NCBI RefSeq assembly: GCF_014203595.1
Contig: NZ_JACHJK010000006.1
Coordinates: 186,001 to 250,000, forward strand
DNA from: Streptomyces echinatus
GTDB taxonomy: Bacteria > Actinomycetota > Actinomycetes > Streptomycetales > Streptomycetaceae
DNA length: 64,000 nt
Reading direction: 5' to 3'
Positions within the stretch are counted from its first letter, which is position 1; the number at the start of each line of letters is the position of its first letter. The notes beneath the pieces are model-generated. The model searched no databases. It was given only the letters and a program-made list of their open reading frames with translations, and was not told the origin of the DNA. Shown here one piece after another: positions 52,809 through 62,266 of the stretch. The position numbers and the translations under genes are program-made.

Positions 52809-53062
52809 ACCCGGCCCGCACCCGCACCGCCCGGCGGCCCCCGTCGCCGGGTGCGGGTGGTGCCGCGGAGCCCACCGGACCGGTGGTGCCTACGGGGCAC
52901 GGCGGACCGGTGGTGTCCGCGGGGCCGACGGGCCTGGTGTGCCTGCCGGGACCGCCGGACGGGAGCGGTTTGGTCCCCGGGGCCGGCGCTCCGTAAAATC
53001 CGCTGTTCGAAAGCGGGCGCGAGTCGGAGCGCCGCGCGGGCGACCAGGGAAGCGGCAGCGCG

Positions 53063-54556
53063 ATGACGGTGACACAGGACGGCTCGGCGTCCATGGACGA
53101 GGTGGTCTACGGGCCGGGAATCGACCCCGAGCGGCTGGCCGTCTGCCTGAGCGTGCTGGAGGAGCTGGACCGGCTCGAGGTCGACCACCCCGACGCCATC
53201 CAGGTGCGCCGGGCCACCTCCGGCCTCTACCGCACGGTCAAGCAGCGCCGCCGTCAGGAACGCCGGGCCGCCAAGACCGCGCACGACCGCAGCGTGACGG
53301 AGGCCACCGCGACCGGCTCCGCCGAGCGCATCGACGACGAGACCGAGGGCATCCTGCCCTCCTCCAAGGTCGAGGAGGGCCGCGTCGCGGGCATACTCCA
53401 GCGCCCGCGCTCCTGCTACGTCTGCAAGCAGCGCTACATCGAGGTCGACTACTTCTACCACCAGCTCTGCCAGAAGTGCGCGGCCGAGAACCGCACCAAG
53501 CGGGACGCGAGCGCCGACCTCACCGGTAAGCGCGCCCTGCTCACCGGCGGCCGGGCCAAGATCGGCATGTACATCGCGCTGCGGCTGCTGCGCGACGGCG
53601 CGCACACGACGATCACGACGCGGTTCCCCAAGGACGCCATCCGCCGCTTCAAGGCGATGGACGACTCGGCGGACTGGATGCACCGTCTGGAGGTCGTCGG
53701 CATAGACCTGCGCGACCCGGCCCAGGCCGTCGCGCTGGCCGAGCAGGTCGCCGAGGCGGGACCGCTGGACATCCTGATCAACAACGCCACGCAGACCGTC
53801 CGCCGTCTGCCCTCCGCCTACGCCGCCCTGGTCGAGGGCGAGAGCGCCCCGCTGCCCGCCGGGGAGCTCCCCGCCCACCACGTCATCGGCGCCTTCAACT
53901 CCGGCGCGGTCGACGGTCTGGCCGCACTGCCCGTGGGCGGCAGCGGTCTCGACGCGCAGAAGGTCGCCGACCTCGCGCTGGTCGCGGGCAACGCCAGCGT
54001 CGCCCGGCACCTCGACGGCACCGCCATCGACGCGGGCGGCCTGCTGCCCGACGTCGTCGACAGCAACACCTGGGTGCAGAGCATCGAACAGATCTCCCCG
54101 GTGGAGCTCCTGGAAACCCAGCTGTGCAACTACACGGCGCCGTTCATCCTGATCAGCAAGCTCCGCCGGGCCATGGCCGACGCCGCGGGGAAGGCGGTGA
54201 GCGGACGGGCGTACGTCGTCAACGTCTCCGCCATGGAAGGCGTCTTCAGCCGCGGCTACAAGGGCGCGGGCCATCCGAACACCAACGCCGCCAAGGCCGC
54301 GATGAACATGGTGACGCGGACCAGTGCCGAGGAGATGTTCCGGACCGACGGCATCCTCATGACCTCGGTCGACACCGGCTGGATCACCGACGAGCGGCCG
54401 CACTACGACAAGCTGCGCCTGGCCGAGGCCGGCTTCCACGCGCCCCTCGACCTCGTCGACGGCGCCGCCCGGGTCTACGACCCGATCGTGCGCGGCGAGG
54501 CGGGCGAGGACCTGTACGGCGTCTTCCTGAAGGACTACGCGCCCGGCAAGTGGTGA
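53063..54556 (+). CDS. SDR oxidoreductase with N-terminal helical and zinc-ribbon domains
   Basis: A 497-aa protein with ATG 53063. Residues 1-100 are charged and helical. A CxxC...CxxC zinc knuckle lies at about 118-145 (CYVCKQRY and LCQKC). The rest is an SDR Rossmann domain with GGRAKIGMYIAL as cofactor loop and DILINNATQTVRR. Ser (NVSAMEG) and then NTNAAKAAMN in place of the usual YxxxK; the Tyr is not in its normal position. An insertion of about 90 residues lies between the NNA motif and the Ser. The architecture suggests a nucleic-acid- or partner-binding SDR rather than a simple metabolic enzyme; the function is unknown. Confidence 0.85.
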   Translation: MTVTQDGSASMDEVVYGPGIDPERLAVCLSVLEELDRLEVDHPDAIQVRRATSGLYRTVKQRRRQERRAAKTAHDRSVTEATATGSAERIDDETEGILPSSKVEEGRVAGILQRPRSCYVCKQRYIEVDYFYHQLCQKCAAENRTKRDASADLTGKRALLTGGRAKIGMYIALRLLRDGAHTTITTRFPKDAIRRFKAMDDSADWMHRLEVVGIDLRDPAQAVALAEQVAEAGPLDILINNATQTVRRLPSAYAALVEGESAPLPAGELPAHHVIGAFNSGAVDGLAALPVGGSGLDAQKVADLALVAGNASVARHLDGTAIDAGGLLPDVVDSNTWVQSIEQISPVELLETQLCNYTAPFILISKLRRAMADAAGKAVSGRAYVVNVSAMEGVFSRGYKGAGHPNTNAAKAAMNMVTRTSAEEMFRTDGILMTSVDTGWITDERPHYDKLRLAEAGFHAPLDLVDGAARVYDPIVRGEAGEDLYGVFLKDYAPGKW

Positions 54557-54640
54557 GGCGCCTGGCGGGTGACGCGCCGAAGAGCCGAAGAGCGGGGCGT
54601 CGGAGAGGCCGAGGGGCGGAGGGCCGGCCGCGGGCGGTCC

Positions 54641-55036
54641 TCAGTCGACCGCGCCGAGCCGCGCGTGGCGGGCCGCCACCAGCTCCAGCACCGTGCGCCA
54701 GTCCTCCAGCACGCCCGCGTCGAAGCCGGCCGTGCGGCCCTCCTCCTCGGCCTGGCGCAGCCGCAGCAGATCGTCGTCGGCGGGGCCCGCGTCCCCGCTT
54801 ACCAGCCGGAACACCCGCTCCCCGAGCAGGGAGCGCACCGCCTCGGCCGCGCTGCGCGTCCCGGCCGCCCCGTCGCCCGGGCGGAGCGCCGGTCCGATGC
54901 CCCGCACCAGCCCCGCCACCTGGAGCTCCTTGTCGGCGGGGCGCCCCCGGCGCAGCAGCGCCGCGGTCCGCAGCGCGTGCTGGTGCCGGCCGGTGTACAG
55001 CAGATCCATCAGCTCCTCGACGCTGCGCAGCTCCAT
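54641..55036 (-). CDS. Degenerate HD-domain protein (metal site lost)
   Basis: A 131-aa protein resembling the PhnZ/MIOX-like HD family seen beside phosphonate and inositol genes: DLL...ALRTAALLRRGRPADK, then ELQVAGLVRGIGPALRPGD, then SAAEAVRSLLGERVFRLVSG. In active members the second segment reads LVHDIGH; here it is LVRGIGP, so the HD pair and next His are gone. The later His/Asp ligands also look absent. The frame is intact with normal codon bias, so it may have a non-catalytic role. It is convergent with the SDR gene. Confidence 0.6.
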   Translation of the reverse strand: MELRSVEELMDLLYTGRHQHALRTAALLRRGRPADKELQVAGLVRGIGPALRPGDGAAGTRSAAEAVRSLLGERVFRLVSGDAGPADDDLLRLRQAEEEGRTAGFDAGVLEDWRTVLELVAARHARLGAVD

Positions 55037-55527
55037 GCGTCAGTCCTTCCGCGAGACAGCCGTTGCCGCGTCAGCAGACCATGGCGAGCTTGCCGCCCGG
55101 CCAACGGCACTTGAACTGCGCCGGGTCCGGCCGACGGCCGCCGACAGATTCGAAGATGTGTTCGTTCGTATAGGCCGAGTGGGTGATTCCGTGTGTCGCC
55201 CGAGTAGACGTCTTGTTTCAAAAGGCCCCACATTGGGGGGTATTGAGGCGCTGGAGGAAACGCAGGGCTTACCCCTTATTTGCATTCCCTATCGAGCGGA
55301 TGCCCGCTCATTTGGTTAATCTGGATCGGACGGACAGCAGTACGGGATCCCACCCACACCCACCGTCCGTCCTGGGACGAGCCGGTTGACAACGGCCCGC
55401 TCCGGCAGAGGTACCGGCGCCACCGCGTCCGAACTGGCCTTCCATCCAGACCCGAGCGGGCGTCCAGCGCCGTAGCGCAGACCGTCCGGTATGCCCCGAG
55501 GGTGACCCGACACATAAGGAGTGCGCG
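55037..55527. other. Divergent intergenic region, no gene
   Basis: About 490 bp between the HD-like gene (minus) and the 57-aa gene (plus). The middle (55135-55325) is markedly less GC-rich than its surroundings, with TTTCAAAAGG and TTATTTGCATTCC, and probably contains promoters for both sides. No operator with clear symmetry was recognised. Confidence 0.45.
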
Positions 55528-55701
55528 GTGACACCGGAGAAGACGAATCGCGATCAGCGCCCCAAGGAACGCACGGAGCGCGTGGGCCGCCGGCCCGGAG
55601 AACTCGGCAGCCTCGACGTGTGGGCCCGGTCCGCCCCGATCCGCCTCGCGGGGTACGAGGACGACCTGGCCGAGCCGCACATCCTGCCGAGCGTGGACTG
55701 A
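55528..55701 (+). CDS. Small 57-aa protein, conserved-looking, unknown function
   Basis: GTG 55528 with an ideal AAGGAG box 5 nt upstream gives a 57-aa product. The first 25 residues are basic and polar (EKTNRDQRPKERTERVGRRP) and the second half is acidic, ending HILPSVD. Codon third positions are strongly G/C, as expected for a real gene. It has no signal peptide, no Cys and no transmembrane segment. I do not recognise a family. The long, less GC-rich upstream region suggests independent regulation. Confidence 0.7.
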   Translation: MTPEKTNRDQRPKERTERVGRRPGELGSLDVWARSAPIRLAGYEDDLAEPHILPSVD

Positions 55702-55757
55702 GCCCGGCGCGTTCCCGTCGCGATCGCCGCACGCATGGGCGTGACAGACTCGCGCCC

Positions 55758-56243
55758 ATGCTGATCAGACGAGCCGCGGCCGACGACTGGCCGCGCATCT
55801 GGCCCTTCTGGCACCGGATCGTCGCCGCCGCCGAGACCTACGCCTGGGACCCGGAGACCACCGAGGAGGCGGCCCGCGAGCTGTGGATGAACCCGGCCAA
55901 ACGGGTCTACATCGCCGAGGACGAGAACGGCGGCGTGGTCGGCTCGGCCTACCTCACCCCCAACTACGGCGGACCCGCCGCCCACGTGGCCAACGCCGGC
56001 TTCATGGTCGACCCCGACCGCACCGGCCGCGGCATCGGCCGCGCCCTCGCCGAACACGTCGTGGCCGAGGCCCGCGCGCACGGCTACCGGGCGATGGTCT
56101 TCAACGCCGTGGTCGAGACGAACCCCGCCGTCGGCCTCTGGACATCCCTCGGCTTCACGATCCTCGGCACGGTCCCCGAGGCGTTCGAGCACCCGCGCCA
56201 CGGCCGGGTCGGGTTGCACATCATGTACCGGGCGCTGGACTGA
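55758..56243 (+). CDS. GNAT family N-acetyltransferase
   Basis: A 161-aa Gcn5-related acetyltransferase with ATG 55758. The acetyl-CoA loop is FMVDPDRTGRGIGRALAEHV, and NAVVETNPAVGLWTSLGF is the usual C-terminal beta-bulge region of the phosphinothricin-acetyltransferase-like branch. The substrate is not predictable. It starts 57 bp after the small gene and is convergent with the amidase gene. Confidence 0.9.
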   Translation: MLIRRAAADDWPRIWPFWHRIVAAAETYAWDPETTEEAARELWMNPAKRVYIAEDENGGVVGSAYLTPNYGGPAAHVANAGFMVDPDRTGRGIGRALAEHVVAEARAHGYRAMVFNAVVETNPAVGLWTSLGFTILGTVPEAFEHPRHGRVGLHIMYRALD

Positions 56244-56252
56244 CGCCGTCCC

Positions 56253-57605
56253 TCACCACCGGGCGGACTCCGGTGCCGTCCGCTGCCAGGGGTTCAGCTC
56301 CTCCAGCTGCTCCGCCAGGTCCAGCAGGACGGACTCCGTGCCCGGCCGGCCCACGAGCTGTACGGCGCAGGGTGCGCCCGAGGGCAGGGTGCCGGCCGGT
56401 ACGGACATCGCCGGCCAGCCGGTCAGGTTCCACGGCGGAGTGAAGGGTGAGTAGGCGGAGTTGGCGACGAGGTTGCGCAGCCAGCCGCGTTCGTGCCACG
56501 GGCCGGCCCCCGGGGAGCGGCGGGCCAGAGCCGGGGTGAGCAGCACGTCGTACTCGGTGAAGAACGGGGTCAGCCGGGCGCGCAGCCGGTCCCGGGCGGC
56601 GCCGGTGCGCACCGTGCGGTCGAAGCGGCGGCCCAGGGCCGCGTGCACCCGGGTACGCCTGGCCAGCCGCGCCCGGTCCAGGCCCGCGGCGTCCCGCGCC
56701 GTCCCGGCCGTCCAGTGCTGGAGCGCGGTCACGCCGAGGGAGAGCGGGTACGGCGGCTCGGCGCGCCGCACCCGGTGCCCGGCCCGGGCCAGCGCCCCCG
56801 CAGCCTGCCGCGCCGCGGCCGTGTACGGCCGGCTCACGCTCACCCCGGCGACCGGACTGCGCAGCGCGACGGCGATCTTCCGGGGACCGCGATCGTCCGC
56901 GCGGGCGAACTCCGCGCCGGCGAGGACCCGCAGCATCAGCCGGGCGTCCTCGACGGTCGTGGCCAGCGGGCCGTTCTCCGCCATGCCGAACCAGTCGCCG
57001 TTGCCTATCCCCGCCGGCACCACCGCGTGTCCGGGCTTCAGTGTGACCAGCCCGCAGTTCGCGGCGGGGATGCGCAGCGAGCCCATCCCGTCGTTGCCGA
57101 GCGCCAGCGGCACCAGCCCCGCGGCCACCGCCGCCGCGCTGCCGCCGGAGGAGCCGCCCGCCGTCCGGGCGGGGTCCCAGGGGTTGCGGGCGATGCCGTA
57201 CGGGCCCTCCGTCGTGCCGAAGACACACAGCTCGGGCACGTTCGTCAGACCGACGACCACCGCACCGGCCGCGCGCAGCCGGGCCACCGTCACATGGTCG
57301 TCGGCGGCCGGGACGTCCGGGGTGGCGGCGGAGCCGTTGCGGCACGACTCACCGCGCACCGCCAGGTTGTCCTTGACGGCCACCGGTACGCCCGCGAGCG
57401 GCAGTTCGGTCAGATCGTCCCGGGAGGCCACCTCGTCGGCCTCGGCGAGTGCCGCCTCCGCCCGGACCTTGCGGAACGCCCCGATCCGGCCGTCGAGCCG
57501 CTCGATCCGCGCGAGATGTCCGGCCACCACCTCCCGGGGCGTGACCCGCTTCTCGCGGACGGCGGCGGCGATCTCGGCGGCACTCCGGCCGGCCCAGCTG
57601 CTCAC
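56253..57605 (-). CDS. Amidase signature enzyme
   Basis: A 450-aa amidase with the Ser-cisSer-Lys triad: Lys in LAGVPVAVKDNLAVRG and the serines in TAGGSSGGSAAAVAAGLVPL. GTG 57605 has a GAGGAG box 6-7 nt upstream. No GatCAB partners are nearby, so it is probably a stand-alone hydrolase of small amides rather than a tRNA amidotransferase subunit. The C-terminus (NLTGWPAMSVPAG) matches the family. Confidence 0.9.
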   Translation of the reverse strand: MSSWAGRSAAEIAAAVREKRVTPREVVAGHLARIERLDGRIGAFRKVRAEAALAEADEVASRDDLTELPLAGVPVAVKDNLAVRGESCRNGSAATPDVPAADDHVTVARLRAAGAVVVGLTNVPELCVFGTTEGPYGIARNPWDPARTAGGSSGGSAAAVAAGLVPLALGNDGMGSLRIPAANCGLVTLKPGHAVVPAGIGNGDWFGMAENGPLATTVEDARLMLRVLAGAEFARADDRGPRKIAVALRSPVAGVSVSRPYTAAARQAAGALARAGHRVRRAEPPYPLSLGVTALQHWTAGTARDAAGLDRARLARRTRVHAALGRRFDRTVRTGAARDRLRARLTPFFTEYDVLLTPALARRSPGAGPWHERGWLRNLVANSAYSPFTPPWNLTGWPAMSVPAGTLPSGAPCAVQLVGRPGTESVLLDLAEQLEELNPWQRTAPESARW

Positions 57606-57790
57606 GGGCGCTCCTCGGGTAGTCGTCGGCTCCGCGCCCGTCGGCTCGCCGGCCACTCGCCGGTATGAATCAAGCGCGTAGGGAGAACTGTGCCCGGCCG
57701 GACCGGGTACGTCGAGAGGCCGTTCGCCCTCGCCCGCCGGTCGTCCGTTCGGCGCGTCGGGTACCGCCCGCCGGTCGCCCGGCCGCCGCG

Positions 57791-58924
57791 TCAGGCACCG
57801 CCCGCCGTATCCCGATCCCGGTCTCCCGTTCCCATGCCCGTGCCCGTCCCCGGTGCCGGGTTCCGGGCGGACGGTTCGGCGCGGCCGGCGGCCGCCGCCG
57901 TGCTGCCCCGCACCGTCAGGCGCGGCATCGGCACCCGCACCGCTCGCGCCGGGCCTCCGTCCAGCAGGGCCGTCAACTCCCGTGCCGCCGTCCGCCCGAA
58001 CTCCGCGCTGTCCCGGGACAACGCGGACAGCCAGGGCTTGACCATGCGGCACAGGGCCGAGTCCTCCCAGGAGACGACGGAGACGTCCGCCGGCACGGAG
58101 CGGCCGAGTTCGGCCGCCGCCGCGACCCCGGCCACCGCCATCACATCGTTGTCGTAGATCAACGCGGTCGGGGGAGCGGCGCGGCTCAGGACGCGGCGGG
58201 TGACGGCGGCGCCCTCGGCGTCCGAGTAGTCGGTGGTCACCGAACGGACCTCGGTCAGGCCCCGCCGCTCGGCCTCGGCCTCCAGGGTCCGCACCCGGCG
58301 CTGGGTGTGCGCGAGGTCGGGCAGGCCGGCGATGTGCACGATCCGCCGGTGGCCGAGAGCGGTCAGCTCGTCCACGACCGACGCCATCGCGCCCGCGTCG
58401 TCCGCCCAGACCGTGGACAGCCCGGGGTGACGCTCGTCCGGTGCGCCGCCGATCACCACGGCGGGCAGCCCGAGTTCGTCCAGGAGCTGCGGGCGCGGGT
58501 CGGCGGCGCGCGGATCGACGACCAGCACACCGTCCACCCGGTGCTCGGCCCACCAGCGCCGGTACACCGCGCACTCGTCGGCCACATCCTCCACCACCTG
58601 GAACAGCAGCCCCAGATGGCGCTCGGCGAGCACCTCCTGGATGCCGGAGACGAGCTGGAGGAAGAAGGAGTCGACGCCCAGCGTGTCCGCCGGGCGGGCC
58701 AGCACGAAGCCGACCGTTGCCGCGCCCTCCCCGGACAGAGCGCGGGCCGCCGTGCTGGGCCGCCAGCCCAGCTGCTCGGCGACCCGGCGCACCCGGGCCC
58801 GGGTGACCTCGGACACGCCGGGACGGTCGTTGAGCGCGAAGGACACCGCGCTCTCGGACACTCCGGCGCGCCGGGCGATGTCCTTCATCGTGGGCCGTCG
58901 GGCGGGGGACCGTCTGGTCGGCAC
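57791..58924 (-). CDS. LacI-family repressor of the glycan-uptake locus
   Basis: A 377-aa regulator. GTG 58924 follows GGGGGAG; an internal ATG 58888 would start at the HTH itself. The HTH is MKDIARRAGVSESAVSFALN, with the hinge helix VSEVTRARVRRVAEQLGWRP and ALSG. A periplasmic-binding-protein-like sugar domain follows to about residue 340, and the C-terminal tail is low-complexity. It is divergent from the ABC transporter genes with a large palindrome between them, so it most likely represses both until a mannose-containing oligosaccharide binds. Confidence 0.92.
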   Translation of the reverse strand: MPTRRSPARRPTMKDIARRAGVSESAVSFALNDRPGVSEVTRARVRRVAEQLGWRPSTAARALSGEGAATVGFVLARPADTLGVDSFFLQLVSGIQEVLAERHLGLLFQVVEDVADECAVYRRWWAEHRVDGVLVVDPRAADPRPQLLDELGLPAVVIGGAPDERHPGLSTVWADDAGAMASVVDELTALGHRRIVHIAGLPDLAHTQRRVRTLEAEAERRGLTEVRSVTTDYSDAEGAAVTRRVLSRAAPPTALIYDNDVMAVAGVAAAAELGRSVPADVSVVSWEDSALCRMVKPWLSALSRDSAEFGRTAARELTALLDGGPARAVRVPMPRLTVRGSTAAAAGRAEPSARNPAPGTGTGMGTGDRDRDTAGGA

Positions 58925-58952
58925 GTTTCTCCCCCTTCCGGGAAGATGCTCG

Positions 58953-58990
58953 CTAATGCGCTTGAGTGTCAAGACCCTAAAGCGCATTAG
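58953..58990. promoter_or_regulatory. LacI operator palindrome
   Basis: CTAATGCGCTT (58953-58963) and its exact inverse AAGCGCATTAG (58980-58990) are separated by 16 bp, between the divergent LacI gene and transporter operon. Each arm resembles a LacI-type half-site, so the element may hold a tandem or looping pair. Confidence 0.7.
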
Positions 58991-59143
58991 CAGTTGACGG
59001 CAAGTTCTCGGCCAAAGTCGCCTGACCTGCACTAATTAAGGCCGGATTTCTTTAGCTCGAACGAATGCATTGACTTTCTCCGAACGCGCTGGGCAAGGTC
59101 TTCGGCGCCACCGACAGCCCGACCCAGCAAGGGAGCCGTGTCC

Positions 59144-60430
59144 GTGCCCATGTCCCGCAGAGCCCTCGCCGCCGCCGTCGTCGCCCTCGTCCTGCCGCTG
59201 AGCGCCTGCGGCTCGGGCGGTGACGACGGCGGCACGACCGACGCCTCCGGCAAGGTGGAGGGCGACATCACCTTCCAGACCTGGAACCTGCGCGCCAACT
59301 TCAAGTCCTACTTCGAGGACCTGATCGCCGGCTTCGAGCACAAGTACCCCGGCACGCACGTGAAGTGGGTGGACCAGCCCGCCGAGGGCTACGCCGACAA
59401 GCTCGGCGCGGACGCCGCCGGCGGCACCCTGCCCGACGTCGTCAACGTCTCCCCGGACCTGGTCGCCCCGCTCGCCAGGGCCGGCCTCGTCCTCGACCTC
59501 GACAAGGCCGCCGCCAAGTACCGCCCCGAATACCTGGACGCCGCCTGGTCCAGTCACCGGGTGCCGGGCATGAACGGCACGTACGCCTTCCCCTGGTACC
59601 TGAACACCGGCCCGCTCTTCTACAACAAGGCCCTGTTCACCAAGGCCGGCCTCGACCCCGACCAGCCGCCGAGGACGTACGACGAACTCTTCACCGACGC
59701 CCTGCGGATGGCGGAGAAGAGCGACGGCAAGGTCGCCACCCTCGCCAACGTGCCCACCATCGAGGACTTCGGCCGCTACGGCGTCCCGCTCATGAACGAG
59801 CAGGGCACCGGCTTCGCCTTCAACGACCCCAAGGGAGTCGAACTCCTCACCAAGTACAAGGCGCTGTACGACGCCAAGGCGCTCGATCCGCAGGCGCTGA
59901 CCGCCACCGGGGAGTCCTCCGGCAAGAAGTTCCTCACCGGCGCCGTCGCCATGAACCCCGGCAGCGCCCTGGACCTCGGCAACTTCAAGAAGAACGCGCC
60001 CGGCCTCTACCGGAACATCGGCATCACCGACCAGATCACCAGCACCGGGCACGTCAACATGTACGTGATGGGCGTGATGGTCAACTCCCGCACCAGGCAC
60101 ACCCCGGCCGCGGTCGCCTTCGCGCACTTCGTCACCGACGCGCGGAACCAGATGTCCTTCGCCAAGAAGGTCGCCATCTTCCCGAGCACCGCCGGCTCCC
60201 TGGACGACCCGTACTTCACCAAGGAGGACGGCACCGACGAGACCCGGGTGCGGATCGCCGCCGCGAAGTCGCTGAAGAACGCCGTCAACTACACGCCCGT
60301 GCTGTTCAGCGAGCAGATGAAGACCGCACTGCGCAACGAGGTCGCCAAGGCGCTCCAGGGCAAGGAGAGCCCCCAGGAAGCCCTCGACAACGCTGTCAAG
60401 GCCGCCGACCGGCTGCTCCAGCAGGGCTGA
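59144..60430 (+). CDS. Sugar ABC transporter substrate-binding lipoprotein
   Basis: A 428-aa binding protein. I prefer GTG 59144 (GGGAG 8 nt upstream); GTG 59138 and ATG 59150 are alternatives. The lipobox LPLSAC gives a lipidated Cys about 20 residues in. The body is an extracellular solute-binding protein of the carbohydrate (CUT1) type, with TFQTWNLRANFKSYFEDLIA near the N-terminus. No ATPase gene is adjacent, so the shared MsiK ATPase common in streptomycetes is expected to power it. Confidence 0.92.
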   Translation: MPMSRRALAAAVVALVLPLSACGSGGDDGGTTDASGKVEGDITFQTWNLRANFKSYFEDLIAGFEHKYPGTHVKWVDQPAEGYADKLGADAAGGTLPDVVNVSPDLVAPLARAGLVLDLDKAAAKYRPEYLDAAWSSHRVPGMNGTYAFPWYLNTGPLFYNKALFTKAGLDPDQPPRTYDELFTDALRMAEKSDGKVATLANVPTIEDFGRYGVPLMNEQGTGFAFNDPKGVELLTKYKALYDAKALDPQALTATGESSGKKFLTGAVAMNPGSALDLGNFKKNAPGLYRNIGITDQITSTGHVNMYVMGVMVNSRTRHTPAAVAFAHFVTDARNQMSFAKKVAIFPSTAGSLDDPYFTKEDGTDETRVRIAAAKSLKNAVNYTPVLFSEQMKTALRNEVAKALQGKESPQEALDNAVKAADRLLQQG

Positions 60431-60435
60431 CCGCC

Positions 60436-61323
60436 ATGGCCGCACCCCTGCGCATCAAGCGCCAGCTCCCCTTCGGGCCGTGGCTGTTCGCCGCACCCGG
60501 ACTCCTCGTCACCGGCGCCTTCGTGCTCTACCCCTTCGGCTCCACCCTGGCGAACTCCTTCACCGACCGCCGCACCCTGGTCCCCGGCCACTTCGTGGGC
60601 CTCGCCAACTTCCGCGAGCTGCTCCACGACGAGATGTTCTGGACCGGACTGCGCAACAGCGTCCTGTACATCCTGGGCGTCGTCCCGGCGCTGGTCGTAC
60701 TGCCGCTGCTGCTCGCCCTGCTGGTGCGGAAGAACATCCCCGGGATCACCTTCTTCCGCTCCGTCTTCTACACCCCGGTCGTCGCCTCCATCGTCGTGGT
60801 CGGCCTGATCTGGGTGTGGCTGCTGGACGAGCGCGGCCTGGTCAACTCGCTGCTGGAGAGCGTGGGGATCGGCCGGATCGGGTTCCTCAGCGACCAGTGG
60901 CTGCTGCTGCTCAGCGCCATGGCGGTCACGGTGTGGAAGGGCCTCGGCTACTACATGATCATCTATATGGCGGCGCTCGCGAACGTGCCGCGCGAACTGC
61001 ACGAGGCCGCGGCCGTGGACGGCGCCGGACCGGTGCGCCGCTTCCTGTCGGTCACCGTGCCCGCCGTACGGTCCACGATGGTGCTGGTCGCCGCGCTCTC
61101 CTCGGTCGCCGCCTTCAAGGTGTTCTCCGAGGTGTACCTGATGGCGGGCCCGAGCGGCGGCCCGGCCGGCGAGGACACCACCCTCGTCATGCTCGTGCAG
61201 CGCACCGGCACCGGCCTGACCGGCCGGGTCGGCTACGCCTGTGCCCTCTCCGTCGTCGTCTTCGCCGTCACCGTGGTCCTGATGCTGCTGGTGCTGCGCG
61301 CCGACCGCAGGGAGGAGTCGTGA
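60436..61323 (+). CDS. Sugar ABC transporter permease 1 (MalF-type)
   Basis: A 295-aa inner-membrane permease with six transmembrane helices and the EAA loop NVPRELHEAAAVDGAGPVRR that contacts the ATPase. ATG 60436 lies 5 bp after the binding protein gene. Its stop overlaps the GTG of the second permease (GTGA). Confidence 0.93.
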   Translation: MAAPLRIKRQLPFGPWLFAAPGLLVTGAFVLYPFGSTLANSFTDRRTLVPGHFVGLANFRELLHDEMFWTGLRNSVLYILGVVPALVVLPLLLALLVRKNIPGITFFRSVFYTPVVASIVVVGLIWVWLLDERGLVNSLLESVGIGRIGFLSDQWLLLLSAMAVTVWKGLGYYMIIYMAALANVPRELHEAAAVDGAGPVRRFLSVTVPAVRSTMVLVAALSSVAAFKVFSEVYLMAGPSGGPAGEDTTLVMLVQRTGTGLTGRVGYACALSVVVFAVTVVLMLLVLRADRREES

Positions 61324-62228
61324 GCGTCCTGGAGAAGGTGCGGCCCGGGCGGCCGGCCACCGCCGTCGCCCGGGAGCCGCGCGTCACCGACGAGCACGGC
61401 CGCCGCGTCCGGGCCGGCGAACTGGTCTGGCGGTATCTGCTGCTGCTCGCCGTCCTCGCCCTGACCGTCGGCCCGTTCCTCTGGCAGCTGTCCACCTCCC
61501 TCAAGGGACCCACCGAGGACATCTACGGCTCACCGCCCAGGTTCCTGCCCGGCCACCCCACCCTGCACAACTACGCCCGGGTCGCCGACACCATCCCGGT
61601 CTGGGACTACGCCCTGAACTCCCTGAAGGTCGCCGCCGCCAACGTCGTCACCAACTGCGCCGGTTCGGCCCTCGCCGGGTACGCCCTGGCCCGGCTGCGC
61701 TACCGCGGCCGGCGTGTCACCACGCTCGTCTTCGTGCTGGCCATGCTCGTCCCCGTCGAGGGCATCGTCATCGCCCAGTTCACCACCATGCGCGAACTGG
61801 GCCTGAACAACACCCTGATCGGAGTGGTCCTGCCCGGCGCGATCGGCGCCATGAACGTGCTGCTGATGCGCAACGCCTTCCGCAACCTGCCCTACGAGAT
61901 CGAGGAGGCGGCCTACGTCGACGGCGCCAACGTCTGGCAGCGGTTCCTGCGCGTCGCCCTGCCCTCGGTCAAGGGCACCCTGGCCGTCGTCGCGATCTTC
62001 GCCTTCATGGGCGCCTGGGACGACTTCCTGTGGCCGCTGATCGTGCTCAGCGATCCGTCGAAGTTCACCCTGACCATCGGCCTCAACTATCTGCACGGCA
62101 CCTTCGCCAACGACGAACGCCTCGTCGCCGCGGGCACCGTGATCGCCGTGGCCCCGCTCATCGCCCTGTTCGCCTGCCTCCAGCGGTACTTCTTCCGCGG
62201 GGTCGGCGAGGGAGCCGTCAAGGGCTGA
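61320..62228 (+). CDS. Sugar ABC transporter permease 2 (MalG-type)
   Basis: A 302-aa permease with six transmembrane helices and the EAA loop NLPYEIEEAAYVDGANVWQR. GTG 61320 overlaps the preceding stop. About 38 bp separate it from the GH5-like gene, so transport and hydrolysis are co-expressed. Confidence 0.93.
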   Translation: MSVLEKVRPGRPATAVAREPRVTDEHGRRVRAGELVWRYLLLLAVLALTVGPFLWQLSTSLKGPTEDIYGSPPRFLPGHPTLHNYARVADTIPVWDYALNSLKVAAANVVTNCAGSALAGYALARLRYRGRRVTTLVFVLAMLVPVEGIVIAQFTTMRELGLNNTLIGVVLPGAIGAMNVLLMRNAFRNLPYEIEEAAYVDGANVWQRFLRVALPSVKGTLAVVAIFAFMGAWDDFLWPLIVLSDPSKFTLTIGLNYLHGTFANDERLVAAGTVIAVAPLIALFACLQRYFFRGVGEGAVKG

Positions 62229-62266
62229 CCGACGTCAACCGCTTCCCGAGGACAGCAAGGACATCC

